From Bradyrhizobium ivorense (GTDB lineage: Bacteria > Pseudomonadota > Alphaproteobacteria > Rhizobiales > Xanthobacteraceae), in assembly GCF_900696085.1 (NCBI RefSeq), contig NZ_CAADFC020000012.1:62001-126000 (forward strand): DNA of 64,000 nt, given 5' to 3'. This document shows positions 32,439-40,982 of the stretch, piece after piece. Numbering within the stretch: position 1 is the stretch's first letter; each line of letters begins with the position of its first letter. Under the pieces are notes generated by a model that was not told the origin of the DNA, did no database searches, and worked only from the letters and a program-made list of their open reading frames with translations. The translations under genes were made by a program, and so were the position numbers.

Positions 32439-32927
32439 TTATTTCGTGCGCAACGGAACCAGCGATCGCGGCAGCGACGCCAGCAGCAGCACGACGCAGA
32501 CGCAGAGCAGCACGATGTCCTTGAACAGGAACTCGCCGGCGAGATTCCAGGCCATCGGGTCCCACGACACGCTCCATTTCACCACGCCTGGCGTCGTGAA
32601 GAAGAACGACCAAGTGACCACGAAGGTGACCACACCCATGAATGAACCGATCGCCGACAGCAGCGGGCTGAACGCGCCGGCGGCGAGCAGCACGGCAATG
32701 CCGAGCTCGACCACGCCGAGCACATAGGCCTCGCCGCGCAGGCCGAACACCTGCAGCCAAAACACGAGCGGACTGTTGCTGATGAACTGGGCGATGCCCT
32801 GCGCCGACTGCGGCGTGAATTTTTGCATGCCGAACGACACGAAGATCACGACCATGACCCAGCGCAGGATCGCGAGCAGGCGATAGGAGCCATCGCCGCG
32901 TTCGGCGATGTTGAAAGACAGGTTCAT
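32439..32927 (-). CDS. DUF417 (YkgB/RclC-like) inner-membrane protein
   Basis: A 162-residue membrane protein with four hydrophobic segments. The first contains LRWVMVVIFVSFGMQKFTPQSAQGI, the signature of the DUF417/YkgB family. The E. coli member RclC belongs to a reactive-chlorine response operon, but the function is unclear and no such genes are adjacent here. The start was set at MNLSFNIAERG, with GGGAAG ten bases upstream; a longer frame of about 90 residues upstream has no hydrophobic or family sequence and was rejected. The gap upstream holds no repeat. Confidence 0.82.
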   Translation of the reverse strand: MNLSFNIAERGDGSYRLLAILRWVMVVIFVSFGMQKFTPQSAQGIAQFISNSPLVFWLQVFGLRGEAYVLGVVELGIAVLLAAGAFSPLLSAIGSFMGVVTFVVTWSFFFTTPGVVKWSVSWDPMAWNLAGEFLFKDIVLLCVCVVLLLASLPRSLVPLRTK

Positions 32928-33274
32928 GCGGACGTTGCTTCCCTCATTGTGGCGGCGCCGCTGTCGGGTCTTGCAGCGCTCATGCAACGTATTCGCGCGG
33001 GCGCGCTCGCCCGTTACGGGCGGAGCGAATTGCCCATTCACGATGGCGTGCGGACAAGGTGATAAGCGTGGACGCCGCCGCACGTAGCGCCACCTGTAGC
33101 CGCTTTGGGCGAGTCCGGACGGGCAGCCGGGTTCCATCCAGTGTTGAATCCCTGCAACACAGCGCAACAAAATGTGCGCTGGCGTCGATTGCGGCATGGT
33201 GAATCACGACTGTGCCGCATCACGGTCCAATGCTGCCGGCGGGTGGGCATAACAACACTTTGGGGAAAGCCTTC
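32928..33274. other. Intergenic region between divergent DUF417 and small hypothetical genes
   Basis: About 350 bases in which no gene, palindromic repeat or RNA could be supported. Promoters for the two flanking genes are expected here. No regulatory motif was recognised. Confidence 0.4.
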
Positions 33275-33508
33275 ATGCCGCAGGTACCGTCGGGCGCAGT
33301 GCGCGCGCAGTCGTCTGGATTCGTGCTTCACTTTCAGCTCGCCAGCAATGGCACCAGACGCGCGTGCAGCCTGACGATCCAGGCGGCCAGCGCCGGCGAG
33401 GCAGCGCGAATCTTCCGCGAGAACTGGAGCGCGATCGAATCGATGGCGCGCGACGGCGTCAGCACCGGCGTGGTCGGCTCGGCACCGGTGTGCCTCGCGA
33501 TGTCCTGA
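33275..33508 (+). CDS. Small hypothetical protein, 77 residues
   Basis: A short reading frame with a GGGGAAAG ribosome binding site about seven bases before its ATG. The middle of the product (SGFVLHFQLASNGTRRACSLTIQAASAGEAARIFRENWSAIESMARDG) alternates like a small alpha/beta fold and looks protein-like. It shows no signal peptide or known domain. A longer start 21 codons upstream is possible but lacks a binding site. It is transcribed toward the TonB-dependent receptor gene, and a link is unproven. Confidence 0.45.
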   Translation: MPQVPSGAVRAQSSGFVLHFQLASNGTRRACSLTIQAASAGEAARIFRENWSAIESMARDGVSTGVVGSAPVCLAMS

Positions 33509-33727
33509 GACTCGCGTCGCGCGTTGCTTGGCGGCGCCGACATTCCAGCTATCGGCACGTCGCAATCACAGGACGCGGTTGCGCATGCCTGCGCGTGCGC
33601 AGCGATTCCCTAGAATGATTCAACGTCGATCGCGTTAGAGGGATTCAAGTCCGCTCCGGTTCTTTTCGCGCGCGGGCGCTGCTAGAGGCGCGGCGTTACT
33701 CCTTCCGCGTGACCGAAAGAATCCAAA

Positions 33728-36064
33728 GTGCCTGTGAAAGCTCATGGCCGGCTTGTCGGCGACCGCCGCCATGCCGCCGACAAGGGCCGCTCCCATCTGC
33801 TGATGGGCGCGGCATTGCTGCTCGCCGATATCTCCGGTCCGGTGACGTCGGCAAGCGCGCAATCGAGCGTGCCGCTGCCGCCGGTCACGGTGGAAGCGGC
33901 GGCGCCGAAGCGCAAGCCCGCGACCGCAGTGACCGGCCAGGCACAGCGAGCGCGCGCGGCGACGGCCGGCCAGCGCAACCGCAATGCCCAGCCGGCGCCG
34001 CCGACTGCGTCAGAACGCGCCGCGGCGGCCGCGGCCGCGCTCAACGAGGCCAAGCTCGGCTATCGCGCGATGCCTGATACGACCACCTTGCGCAGCGGCG
34101 CCTCGCCGCTCGACACGTCGCAATCGGTCAACGTCGTGCCCGAGCAGGTGCTGAAGGACCAGCTGCCGCGCAACCTCGACGACGCGCTGGCCAACGTCTC
34201 CGGCGTCACCCAGGCCAACACGCTGGCCGGCACCCAGGACGCGGTGATGCGCCGCGGCTTCGGCGACAACCGCGACGGCTCGATCATGCGCAACGGCATG
34301 CCGCTGGTGCAGGGCCGCAGCCTCAATGCCGCGGTCGAGAGCGTCGAGGTGCTGAAGGGCCCGGCCTCGCTGCTCTACGGCATCATGGATCCCGGCGGCA
34401 TCGTCAACACCATCAGCAAGCGGCCCGAGCTGTATCAGCACGGCTCGGTTACCCTGCTCGGCTCGACCTATGCCAATGCGAAGACCGGCGCCGACGGTAC
34501 GCTCGACATCACCGGCCCGATCGGCACCGACGGCCTCGCCTATCGCTTCATCGGCTATGGCGTCAGCGAGGACTATTGGCGCAATTTCGGCCGCCACCGC
34601 GAGATGCTGATCGCGCCGTCGCTGGCGCGGTATGGACCGAACACCACGGTGCAGCTCAATTACGAGCACCGCGAATTCATCACCCCGTTCGACCGTGGCA
34701 CCGCGTTCGTCAACAACGCGCCGCTGGCGATCCCCGCGACGCGCCGGCTCGACGAGCCCTTCAACAACATGTGGGGCACCTCCGACCTGATCCAGGCCTC
34801 GGTCGAGCACCGGTTGAACGAGAACTGGAAGCTGTTCGCCGCCTACAGCTACAACACCGAGACGTTCAGCGCCAATCAGCTGCGCATCACCAGCGTCGAC
34901 GCCAAGACCGGCATCGAGAAGCGCAGCAATGACGGCACCTGGGGCTCGCTCAGCAATGCCAGCTACGGCACCTCGTATCTGCAAGGCAATGTCTGGCTCG
35001 GCAACATGCGCAACGAGGTGCTGTTCGGCGGCGACGGCCAGTATCGCACGATCTATCGCGACAATCTGATCCGGCAGGCGACGCCGAACTTCAACTTCTA
35101 CAATCCGGTCTACGGCCTGATCACGCCGGGCACGACGATTTCCGCCGCCGACAGCGCCCAGACCGACAAGCTCGGCCAATGGTCGCTATTCTTCCAGAAC
35201 ACGCTGCATGTCACCGAGCGCTTCGCGCTGGTCGGCGGCGCGCGCTACATGGATTACGACCAGATCGCCGGCAAGGGACGGCCGTTCGTCACCAACACCA
35301 ATGTCTCCGCGGACAAGGTGCTGCCGCTCGGCGGCATGATCCTCAAGCTCACCGACGAGGTCTCGCTCTATGCGAGTTACACCCTGTCGGCGAAGCCGAA
35401 CTCGACCATCGCGCCGCTCGCCAATGGCGGCGGCGTGGTGCTCGATTCCAACATCGCGCCGGAGGAAGGCACGCAGTACGAGACCGGCTTGAAGTTCGAT
35501 TTCAACAAGCGGCTCTCCGGCACGGTCGCGGTCTACGACATCGAAAAGCGCAACGTGCTGGTGGGCCAGCTCGATGCCGCGACCGGCCTCAACGTCTACA
35601 CGACGGCCGGCAAGGTGCGCTCGCGCGGTGCCGAGTTCGACATCACCGGACGGCTGAGCGACAATTGGAGCGTGATCGGCAGCTATGGCTACACCGATGC
35701 GCGGGTGACCGAGGATCCGACATTGGCCGGCAAGAAGCTGCAGAACGTCGCCCTCAACACCGCCTCGCTCTATCTGGTCTACGATTTCGGCACCGCTTTG
35801 CCCGGCCGGCTCCGGCTCGGCGGCGGCGCGCGCTATGTCGGCGACCGGCCCGGCGACGCCACCAACAGCTTCGTGCTGCCGTCCTACACCGTGGCGGACG
35901 TGTTTGCGACCTACGAGACCAAGATCGACACGCTGCCGGTGATCTACCAGTTCAACGTCAAGAACCTGTTCGACACCGTCTACTATCCCTCCGCCAACAG
36001 CATCCTGACGGTGGCGCTGGGCGACGCGCGGCGCTTCTCGCTGTCGGCGACGGTGAAGTTCTAG
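33728..36064 (+). CDS. TonB-dependent siderophore receptor
   Basis: A 778-residue outer-membrane receptor for ferric siderophore uptake. The N-terminus is an export signal (LLMGAALLLADISGPVTSASAQ) and then a proline/alanine-rich linker. The plug domain covers residues ~120-245 (QSVNVVPEQVLKDQLPRNLDDALANVSGV, VEVLKGPASLLYGIMDPGGIVNTISKRP). The rest is a 22-strand barrel ending in a terminal phenylalanine (LSATVKF), as needed for outer-membrane insertion. There is no N-terminal signalling (STN) domain. The start is a GTG; an ATG 25 codons on is an alternative. A PepSY membrane protein gene, the usual partner, lies about 850 bases downstream. Iron regulation is expected, but no clear Irr or Fur box was seen. 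Confidence 0.93.
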   Translation: MPVKAHGRLVGDRRHAADKGRSHLLMGAALLLADISGPVTSASAQSSVPLPPVTVEAAAPKRKPATAVTGQAQRARAATAGQRNRNAQPAPPTASERAAAAAAALNEAKLGYRAMPDTTTLRSGASPLDTSQSVNVVPEQVLKDQLPRNLDDALANVSGVTQANTLAGTQDAVMRRGFGDNRDGSIMRNGMPLVQGRSLNAAVESVEVLKGPASLLYGIMDPGGIVNTISKRPELYQHGSVTLLGSTYANAKTGADGTLDITGPIGTDGLAYRFIGYGVSEDYWRNFGRHREMLIAPSLARYGPNTTVQLNYEHREFITPFDRGTAFVNNAPLAIPATRRLDEPFNNMWGTSDLIQASVEHRLNENWKLFAAYSYNTETFSANQLRITSVDAKTGIEKRSNDGTWGSLSNASYGTSYLQGNVWLGNMRNEVLFGGDGQYRTIYRDNLIRQATPNFNFYNPVYGLITPGTTISAADSAQTDKLGQWSLFFQNTLHVTERFALVGGARYMDYDQIAGKGRPFVTNTNVSADKVLPLGGMILKLTDEVSLYASYTLSAKPNSTIAPLANGGGVVLDSNIAPEEGTQYETGLKFDFNKRLSGTVAVYDIEKRNVLVGQLDAATGLNVYTTAGKVRSRGAEFDITGRLSDNWSVIGSYGYTDARVTEDPTLAGKKLQNVALNTASLYLVYDFGTALPGRLRLGGGARYVGDRPGDATNSFVLPSYTVADVFATYETKIDTLPVIYQFNVKNLFDTVYYPSANSILTVALGDARRFSLSATVKF

Positions 36065-36570
36065 CGGCCCATTTACAAAATGCCGAAAAACAACCCCATG
36101 CAAAGTAGCCGGCGGCTGCCGGCGTTCGACACTTGACACGTCGGGCAAGTCAGCGGTACTATTCCATTATTCCGAATGCCGTCAGCACCCCTCGCTCAAA
36201 GCCCGGGCATGACGAGCTATGGGGCGTGGCCGATAGTCATCTGCGATAGCCTTGCCGCAGGCGGGGCGAGGTCAAGCGGCGTGCGCTGCTCGGCCCGAAG
36301 TAAAGTCATCCTGTTCCGGGAATGCCGGTAACCGCGGACGCTCGCGCAGGTGGCGAAATCCGCTATGAAAATCAGCCGTTGACAAAATTCGAAGGATATT
36401 CGAGTTTGTCGGCGGCTGCTTGCTGACCTGCCTGATCATCCCCTTGGGAGCGACATCATGGGCAACGTGCTGTGCATCCGCGCGCCGAGGCTGTGCTTGC
36501 GCGGCTGCGAGAGCTGTCGCATCAGGGCGGCATGGAGATGTCGGTGAAGCTGAGCTGAGCGGCGCCGGTA

Positions 36571-36620
36571 GGGTCGTTACGATTCCGAACTTCTAGGGCC
36601 GTTGCGATTCCGAACTTCAA
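36571..36620 (+). repeat. 25-base tandem duplication
   Basis: Two adjacent 25-base units, 36571-36595 and 36596-36620, each containing cgattccgaacttc. They differ at three positions (gggtcgttac/gggccgttgc and cta/caa at the end). It lies between a decayed coding fragment and a hairpin repeat. Confidence 0.85.
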
Positions 36621-36643
36621 CGGGTTGTGAACCGTTGTCTCCC

Positions 36644-36760
36644 CGTCATTGCGAGGAGCGGTAGCGACGACGCAATCCATCCCTCCGCGCATGCGGTGCG
36701 ATGGATTGCTTCCGCCTTCGCCAAGGCTTCGGCGGACAAGTCGCTTCGTTCGCAATGACG
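36644..36760. repeat. CGTCATTGCGAGG...CGCAATGACG hairpin repeat carrying a nested 26-bp module, copy 2
   Basis: The same element as at 26071-26156: cgtcattgcgagg, gcaatccat, a cgcatgcgg centre, atggattgcttc and cgcaatgacg. Between the last two parts it contains the 26-base module TCCGCC...GGCGGA at 36711-36736. That module is the exact reverse complement of the one at 19111-19136, which lies inside a different repeat family. Confidence 0.85.
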
Positions 36761-36917
36761 TGGATGGAGCGCCGGTCCTCCAACAGCAGGCTGGATCGAT
36801 TCCAAACTAGCGCGGTGGCATCGCCACGCGCGCTTGGGTAGGGTCCGGCGCGCTGTTGAATAGGCGGCGATCGCAACAAGTCCCGCTGGTTCCGGTGCGC
36901 CTCCCCACCCTGTCGTC

Positions 36918-38111
36918 ATGAGCAAATCCTCAATCAAGGCCGCGCTGCTGCAGGTCCATTCCGTCATTGGCCTTGTGCTCGCGCTGCTCTGGGCCGTGGT
37001 CGGTGTATCAGGCGCGACGATGGCGTTCGAGGATGAGATCCAGGCCGCGCTGAACCGCGACGTCATGCGCGTCGATGCCAGCGCCGCGCGGCGGCTGACG
37101 CCGGACGAGCTGGTGGCGCGGCTGCAGACGGCCGGCGACTTCGGCAAGGTGTCGGCGGTGACGATGGCGAGCGATCCGACCGCCGCGGCGCGCATCCGCT
37201 TCGCCCGCAGCGAAGGCGGCACGCGGCCGTCCTCGGTCTATGTCGATCCCTATGACGGCCACCTGCTCGGCTCGCCGCGTGGAGGGGAATTCTTCGCCAC
37301 CGTGCGCAAGGTGCACCGCTGGCTGCTGCTGCCCGGCGACGGCAACGGCTATGGCCGCAAGATCACCGGCGCAGCGGCGATCTGCCTGATCGTGATGCTG
37401 ATCTCAGGCCTCGTGCTGCGCTGGCCGCACCGCGCCCGCAGCGTCAGGACTTGGCTGAAGCCGAATCTATCGCTGCGCGGCCGCGGCCTGCACCGCTCGC
37501 TGCATGCCGTGATCGGCACCTGGGTGCTGCCGGTCTATCTGGTGACCGCGCTGACCGGCCTGACCTATTCCTATGAATGGTACAAGGCCGGCGCCAGCTG
37601 GCTGCTCGCGCGTCCTTCGGCCACCGCCGCGACGATGCCGTCGAAAGCGCCCCGACGCGCGGCCGATGCCGCCAAGGCAGACGCAAGTGCCGAGGCAAAA
37701 CCGCTCGGCTTCGACCGGGTCTGGTCGACGTTCCTCGAACAGCAGGGCGACCGCTACGGCAGGGCGCTGCTGACGCTCCCCGCCGGCACCGGCACGGTGG
37801 TGCGCGTCCGCTCATGGCCGCGCGGCTCCTCGCTCGACACCGCACGCGACGAGTTCCGCATCGACGCCGTGACCGGCCGCCTCGCCTCGGCCGACATCTA
37901 CGCCGACAAGACATTCGGCGAGCGCGTGCTCGCCAGTGTGCTCGATATCCACCGCGGCGCCATCCTCGGATGGCCGGGCAAGCTCGTCTTCATGCTGGCC
38001 GCGGCGCTGATGCCGCTGTTCACGGTCACCGGCCTCCTGCTCTATCTGTCCCGCCGCCGGCACCGCCGCCTCGCCCGGCCGCCGGTCGCGACCCTCGTGC
38101 CGGGCGAGTAA
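36918..38111 (+). CDS. PepSY-associated transmembrane protein (siderophore-uptake partner)
   Basis: A 397-residue inner-membrane protein of the PepSY_TM family (FhuF/FoxB-like reductases and iron-siderophore partners). An N-terminal membrane segment (VIGLVLALLWAVVGVSGATMAF) is followed by a periplasmic PepSY part, VDPYDGHLLGSPRGGEFFATVRKVHRWLLL with the HRWLL motif, a second segment (AAICLIVMLISGLVLRW), a third (LPVYLVTALTGLTYSY) and a last one (KLVFMLAAALMPLFTVTGLLLYLSRRR). Conserved histidines near these helices may bind haem. Relatives take part in ferric-siderophore reduction, which fits the upstream TonB-dependent receptor gene. Confidence 0.87.
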   Translation: MSKSSIKAALLQVHSVIGLVLALLWAVVGVSGATMAFEDEIQAALNRDVMRVDASAARRLTPDELVARLQTAGDFGKVSAVTMASDPTAAARIRFARSEGGTRPSSVYVDPYDGHLLGSPRGGEFFATVRKVHRWLLLPGDGNGYGRKITGAAAICLIVMLISGLVLRWPHRARSVRTWLKPNLSLRGRGLHRSLHAVIGTWVLPVYLVTALTGLTYSYEWYKAGASWLLARPSATAATMPSKAPRRAADAAKADASAEAKPLGFDRVWSTFLEQQGDRYGRALLTLPAGTGTVVRVRSWPRGSSLDTARDEFRIDAVTGRLASADIYADKTFGERVLASVLDIHRGAILGWPGKLVFMLAAALMPLFTVTGLLLYLSRRRHRRLARPPVATLVPGE

Positions 38112-38162
38112 GGCACTACCAGAGCATGATGAGATGAGGTTGAGCTGGAACGGCGTCGAAGG

Positions 38163-38286
38163 TTCACCTCTCCCTTGGGAGAGGTCGATTTGCGCAGCAA
38201 ATCGGGTGAGGGAGTACGGTCTATCGAGAGCGCAAGGACCCTCACCCGGCGCTTCGCGCCGACCTCTCCCCGGTGGGGAGAGGTGA
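38163..38286. repeat. TCACCTCTCCC...GGGAGAGGTGAA compound hairpin repeat
   Basis: Inverted ends tcacctctccc and gggagaggtga enclose further paired segments: gggagaggtcg, gcgcagcaaatcgggtgaggg, ccctcacccgg and cgacctctcccc. It is the same family as the first hairpin at 19092-19187 but lacks the 26-base module. It lies between convergent PepSY and MFS genes. Confidence 0.8.
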
Positions 38287-38308
38287 ACCGAGACCGCGGC
38301 GAGCTGCT

Positions 38309-39487
38309 TCAACCAAAAGAGCGCCGCGAGCCGATCGTGCGGATCGCCAGCGCAAGGCCGAGCAGCAGCGGCAGCATCGCAAGACCCGGCCAGCCGATCG
38401 CGCTAACGCCCCAGCGCTCCACCGCCCAGCCGCCGGCGACCGCGCCGAGCGCAATGCCGAGATTGGCCGCCGAGATGTTCATCGCCATAGCGAACGCAGG
38501 CGCATCGCGGCCGGCAAAACTGACCCGCACCTGGCACAGCGCGACGCAGGCGGTATGGAAGATGCCCCACGCCACGAACAGCACGACGCGCAGCACCGGC
38601 GTCGCGGCCAGCGACAGGCCCAGCACCGCGAGCACCAGCGCCGTGACCGCAACCGCGGTGGCGCGCAGCGGTCCGCGATCGGCGATCCATGCCGCCGCAG
38701 TGTTGCCGAGCACGCCCGCCGCGCCGAAGCCGACCAGCGCCAGCGCGATGCCGCCGGTGTCGAGGCCGGCGACCTCGGCAAGCCAGAGCGAGATGTAGGT
38801 GTAGGCGGAAAACATCGCGACGAAAACCGCGACCGAAAGCGCGAGCTGCAGCTGGAACGCCGGCGCGCGCAGCAGCGTTGCGGCGGCGGAGGCGCGCGGC
38901 GCCTCCGGCCTGCGCTCCGGAAACACCGCCAGCAGCAGCACGGCTGCGGCGAGCGAGACCGCGGCGAGCGCGACAAAGGACGGCGTCCACTGGCCGCGCT
39001 CGGCAAGCGCCACGCCGGCCGGCAGCGCCGCCACGATGCCGACGGCGAAGCCGGTATTGGCGAGCGCGAGCACGCGGCCTCTGCGCGCCGGCGGCGCCAG
39101 CGCCGTGACCGCCGCCGCGCCGACGCTGACGAAGACCGGCAGCGCGGCGCCCTGCACGATCCGCATCGCCAGCATCACCGAATAATCCGGCCACAGCACC
39201 GCGGCGAGATCGGTCGCGGCGTAGAGGCCGAGCGTTGCGGTCAGGATGGTGCGCGGCGCGATCGCGGCGGCGGCAATGGTCAGCGGCGGCCCGAGCAGCG
39301 AGGCCGACAGCGCAAACGCGCCGACCAGATGGCCGGCGACCGCCGGCGAGATGGCGAGGTCACGCGCCAGCACCGGCAGCAGGCCGACCACGATGAACTC
39401 GGTGGCGACGATGACCGCGGTCGCGGCTGCCAGTGCGGCGAGCGCGAGCGACAGCGCGCTTGCGGCGATGCTCGACTGCAACGTCAA
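38309..39487 (-). CDS. MFS efflux transporter (sugar/drug exporter type)
   Basis: A 392-residue transporter with twelve hydrophobic segments, similar in type to arabinose/chloramphenicol exporters of the DHA1 group. Motifs include VIVATEFIVVGLLPVLARDLAISPAVAGHLVGAFALSASLLGPPL at helices 1-2 and RIVQGAALPVFVSVGAAAVTALAPPARRGRVLALANTGFAVG around helices 4-5. The only start near the first helix is a TTG, which overlaps the stop of the SDR gene (TTGA). Translation therefore probably depends on coupling to the SDR gene. Substrate unknown. With the SDR and the divergent TetR-type gene it forms a small detoxification-like unit. Confidence 0.87.
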   Translation of the reverse strand: MTLQSSIAASALSLALAALAAATAVIVATEFIVVGLLPVLARDLAISPAVAGHLVGAFALSASLLGPPLTIAAAAIAPRTILTATLGLYAATDLAAVLWPDYSVMLAMRIVQGAALPVFVSVGAAAVTALAPPARRGRVLALANTGFAVGIVAALPAGVALAERGQWTPSFVALAAVSLAAAVLLLAVFPERRPEAPRASAAATLLRAPAFQLQLALSVAVFVAMFSAYTYISLWLAEVAGLDTGGIALALVGFGAAGVLGNTAAAWIADRGPLRATAVAVTALVLAVLGLSLAATPVLRVVLFVAWGIFHTACVALCQVRVSFAGRDAPAFAMAMNISAANLGIALGAVAGGWAVERWGVSAIGWPGLAMLPLLLGLALAIRTIGSRRSFG

Positions 39488-40230
39488 GCGTTGGCACCGC
39501 CGTCGATGGTCAGCCCCGCGCCGTTGACCGAGCCGGCCTCGGGGCCGGCGACGAAGGCGACCAGCGCCGCCACGTCGTCCGACTTGCCGTAGCGCTTGAT
39601 CGCCATCCGCGCGCGCTGTGCTTCCGCGCCCGGGCCGTCAACCGGGTTCATGTCGGTGTTGGTCGAGCCGGGATGCACGATGTTGACGGTGATGCCGCGG
39701 CCGCCGAGATCGCGCGCCAGGCCCTGCGTCCATGCGATCAGCGCCGACTTGCTCATCGAATAGAGGCTCATGCCGGCATCCGGCACCCGGGTTGCGAGGT
39801 TGCTGCCGATATTGATGATGCGGCCGCCCTCGCCCATATGCGCAGCCGCCGCCTGCGAGGCGACCACCACCGCGCGCACGTTCACCGCCAGCGTGGCGTC
39901 GATGTCCTCCAGCGTCAGGTTCTCGATCGGCCCGCCGCCGCGGAAGATGCCGGCATTGTTGACGAGGATGTCGAGACCGCCGAACGCCTTGGCTGCCGCG
40001 TTCACCGCGCCGCGCACGGCGGCGGCATCGCCGCTGTCGGCCTTGAGGGCCAGCGCACGGCGGCCCTGCTGCTTGATTTGATCCGCGACGCCCTCAGCGC
40101 GATCGGCGGAACGTTCATAGGTGATGGCGACGTCGGCGCCCTCGGCGGCGAGGCGCCTCGCGATCGCCGCGCCAATGCCGCGGCTGCCGCCGGTGACGAG
40201 GGCGCGCTTTCCTTGCAACGACTGGGTCAT
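39484..40230 (-). CDS. Short-chain dehydrogenase/reductase (3-oxoacyl-reductase-like)
   Basis: A 248-residue NAD(P)-dependent SDR. The cofactor motif is TGGSRGIGAAIA (residues ~13-24), with NNAG at about residue 90. The catalytic Ser-Tyr-Lys is seen as NIGSNLA ... YSMSKSALIAW, and the C-terminal DGGANA is typical. The tyrosine and lysine are spaced YxxxK as required. The start at MTQSLQGKR was chosen over an upstream ATG in the promoter region. It is divergent from the TetR-type gene, and a dyad lies 21 bases upstream of its start. The substrate is not predictable; the TetR and MFS neighbours suggest a response to a toxic carbonyl or phenolic compound. Confidence 0.88.
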   Translation of the reverse strand: MTQSLQGKRALVTGGSRGIGAAIARRLAAEGADVAITYERSADRAEGVADQIKQQGRRALALKADSGDAAAVRGAVNAAAKAFGGLDILVNNAGIFRGGGPIENLTLEDIDATLAVNVRAVVVASQAAAAHMGEGGRIINIGSNLATRVPDAGMSLYSMSKSALIAWTQGLARDLGGRGITVNIVHPGSTNTDMNPVDGPGAEAQRARMAIKRYGKSDDVAALVAFVAGPEAGSVNGAGLTIDGGANA

Positions 40231-40250
40231 GGGGAACTCCCTGGTTATAT

Positions 40251-40268
40251 CTGTAACGATCGACACAG
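40251..40268. promoter_or_regulatory. Dyad CTGTAACGATCGACACAG, candidate TetR operator
   Basis: An 18-base dyad, symmetric at 14 of 18 positions: CTGT and ACAG at the ends and a perfect CGATCG centre. It lies between the SDR start (21 bases) and the TetR-type start (70 bases). TetR regulators usually bind such short palindromes in divergent promoters. A second ACAGAAA lies just before the regulator's ATG and may be a half-site. Binding is inferred. Confidence 0.6.
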
Positions 40269-40337
40269 AAATAAGAACGGTTGCGCCGGAAGGTCAAGTG
40301 AATTATTTAGTGAGCGGCACAGAAATGGCAGGAGCCA

Positions 40338-40961
40338 ATGGCCGAGCGTGGCCGCCCGCGAAGCTTTGACAAGGACGCCGCGCTGGCGCGCGCGATGGAG
40401 GTGTTCTGGCAGAAGGGCTATGAGGGCGCCTCGATGGCCGACCTCACTTCGGCGATGGGCATCGCCTCGCCCAGCCTCTACGCCGCCTTCGGCAGCAAGG
40501 AGGACCTGTTCCGTCGGGCCATCGACTTTTACGCAGCGAGCGAAGGCGGACTGATCTGGGGCGCGGTGAGGCAAGCGCAAACCGCTTACGAAGCCGTCGA
40601 AACCTTCTTGATGCAGACCGCGCGCGTATTCACGCGCCGCTCGCGTCCGGCCGGCTGCCTCGTGGTGCTATCGGCGCTGCATCCGAACGAGCATTCCGAA
40701 ACCGTGCGCCGCGAACTGGTGAAGCTGCGCGCGCAAACGGTGACGGAGCTGCGCGAACGGCTGCGCCAGGGCGTCGCGCGCGGCGAAATATCACCCGCAG
40801 CCGACCTCGATGCGATCGCCAAATACTATGTGACGGTGCAGCAGGGCATGTCGATCCAGGCCCGCGACGGTGCCAGCCGGCAGCAGCTCGAGCTGATCGC
40901 AACCGCCGCGCTCACCGCCTGGCGCCCGCTGACCGCACCGCCCGAGACCGCCGCGTCCTGA
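40338..40961 (+). CDS. TetR/AcrR family transcriptional regulator
   Basis: A 207-residue repressor. The N-terminal helix-turn-helix (RGRPRSFDKDAALARAMEVFWQKGYEGASMADLTSAMGIASPSLYAAFGSKEDLF) is the standard TetR signature. The C-terminal region (residues ~80-195) has the AefR/TetR_C_16-like layout with TRRSRPAGCLVVLSAL and ARGEISPAADLDAIAKYYVTVQQGMSIQARDGAS, which matches the subgroup that responds to electrophiles or quaternary compounds. It is divergent from the SDR-MFS pair, with a palindromic candidate operator between them. AGGAG lies about five bases before the ATG. Its likely targets are the adjacent SDR and MFS genes. Confidence 0.9.
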   Translation: MAERGRPRSFDKDAALARAMEVFWQKGYEGASMADLTSAMGIASPSLYAAFGSKEDLFRRAIDFYAASEGGLIWGAVRQAQTAYEAVETFLMQTARVFTRRSRPAGCLVVLSALHPNEHSETVRRELVKLRAQTVTELRERLRQGVARGEISPAADLDAIAKYYVTVQQGMSIQARDGASRQQLELIATAALTAWRPLTAPPETAAS

Positions 40962-40982
40962 GCAAGCCCCGAGCGCGGAGCT

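Larger units (their letters stand above)
36065..36917. other. 850-base gene-poor region with decayed fragments and repeats
   Basis: No intact gene is supportable. A stretch at about 36472-36558 can be read in one frame as HPRAEAVLARLRELSHQG...EMSVKLS followed by a stop. It has protein-like composition but no start, and may be the end of a decayed gene. A 25-base tandem duplication (36571-36620) and a nested hairpin repeat (36644-36760) follow. The promoter of the PepSY gene should lie at the right end. Confidence 0.5.

Noticed and set aside
33600..33727. Possible iron-response (Irr) box upstream of the siderophore receptor
   Set aside because: A sequence ctagaatgattc resembles half of such a site, but the second half does not match well enough to claim it.
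34010..35179. 389-codon minus-strand reading frame opposite the TonB-dependent receptor
   Set aside because: Antisense shadow with alanine/arginine/valine-rich, domain-free sequence.
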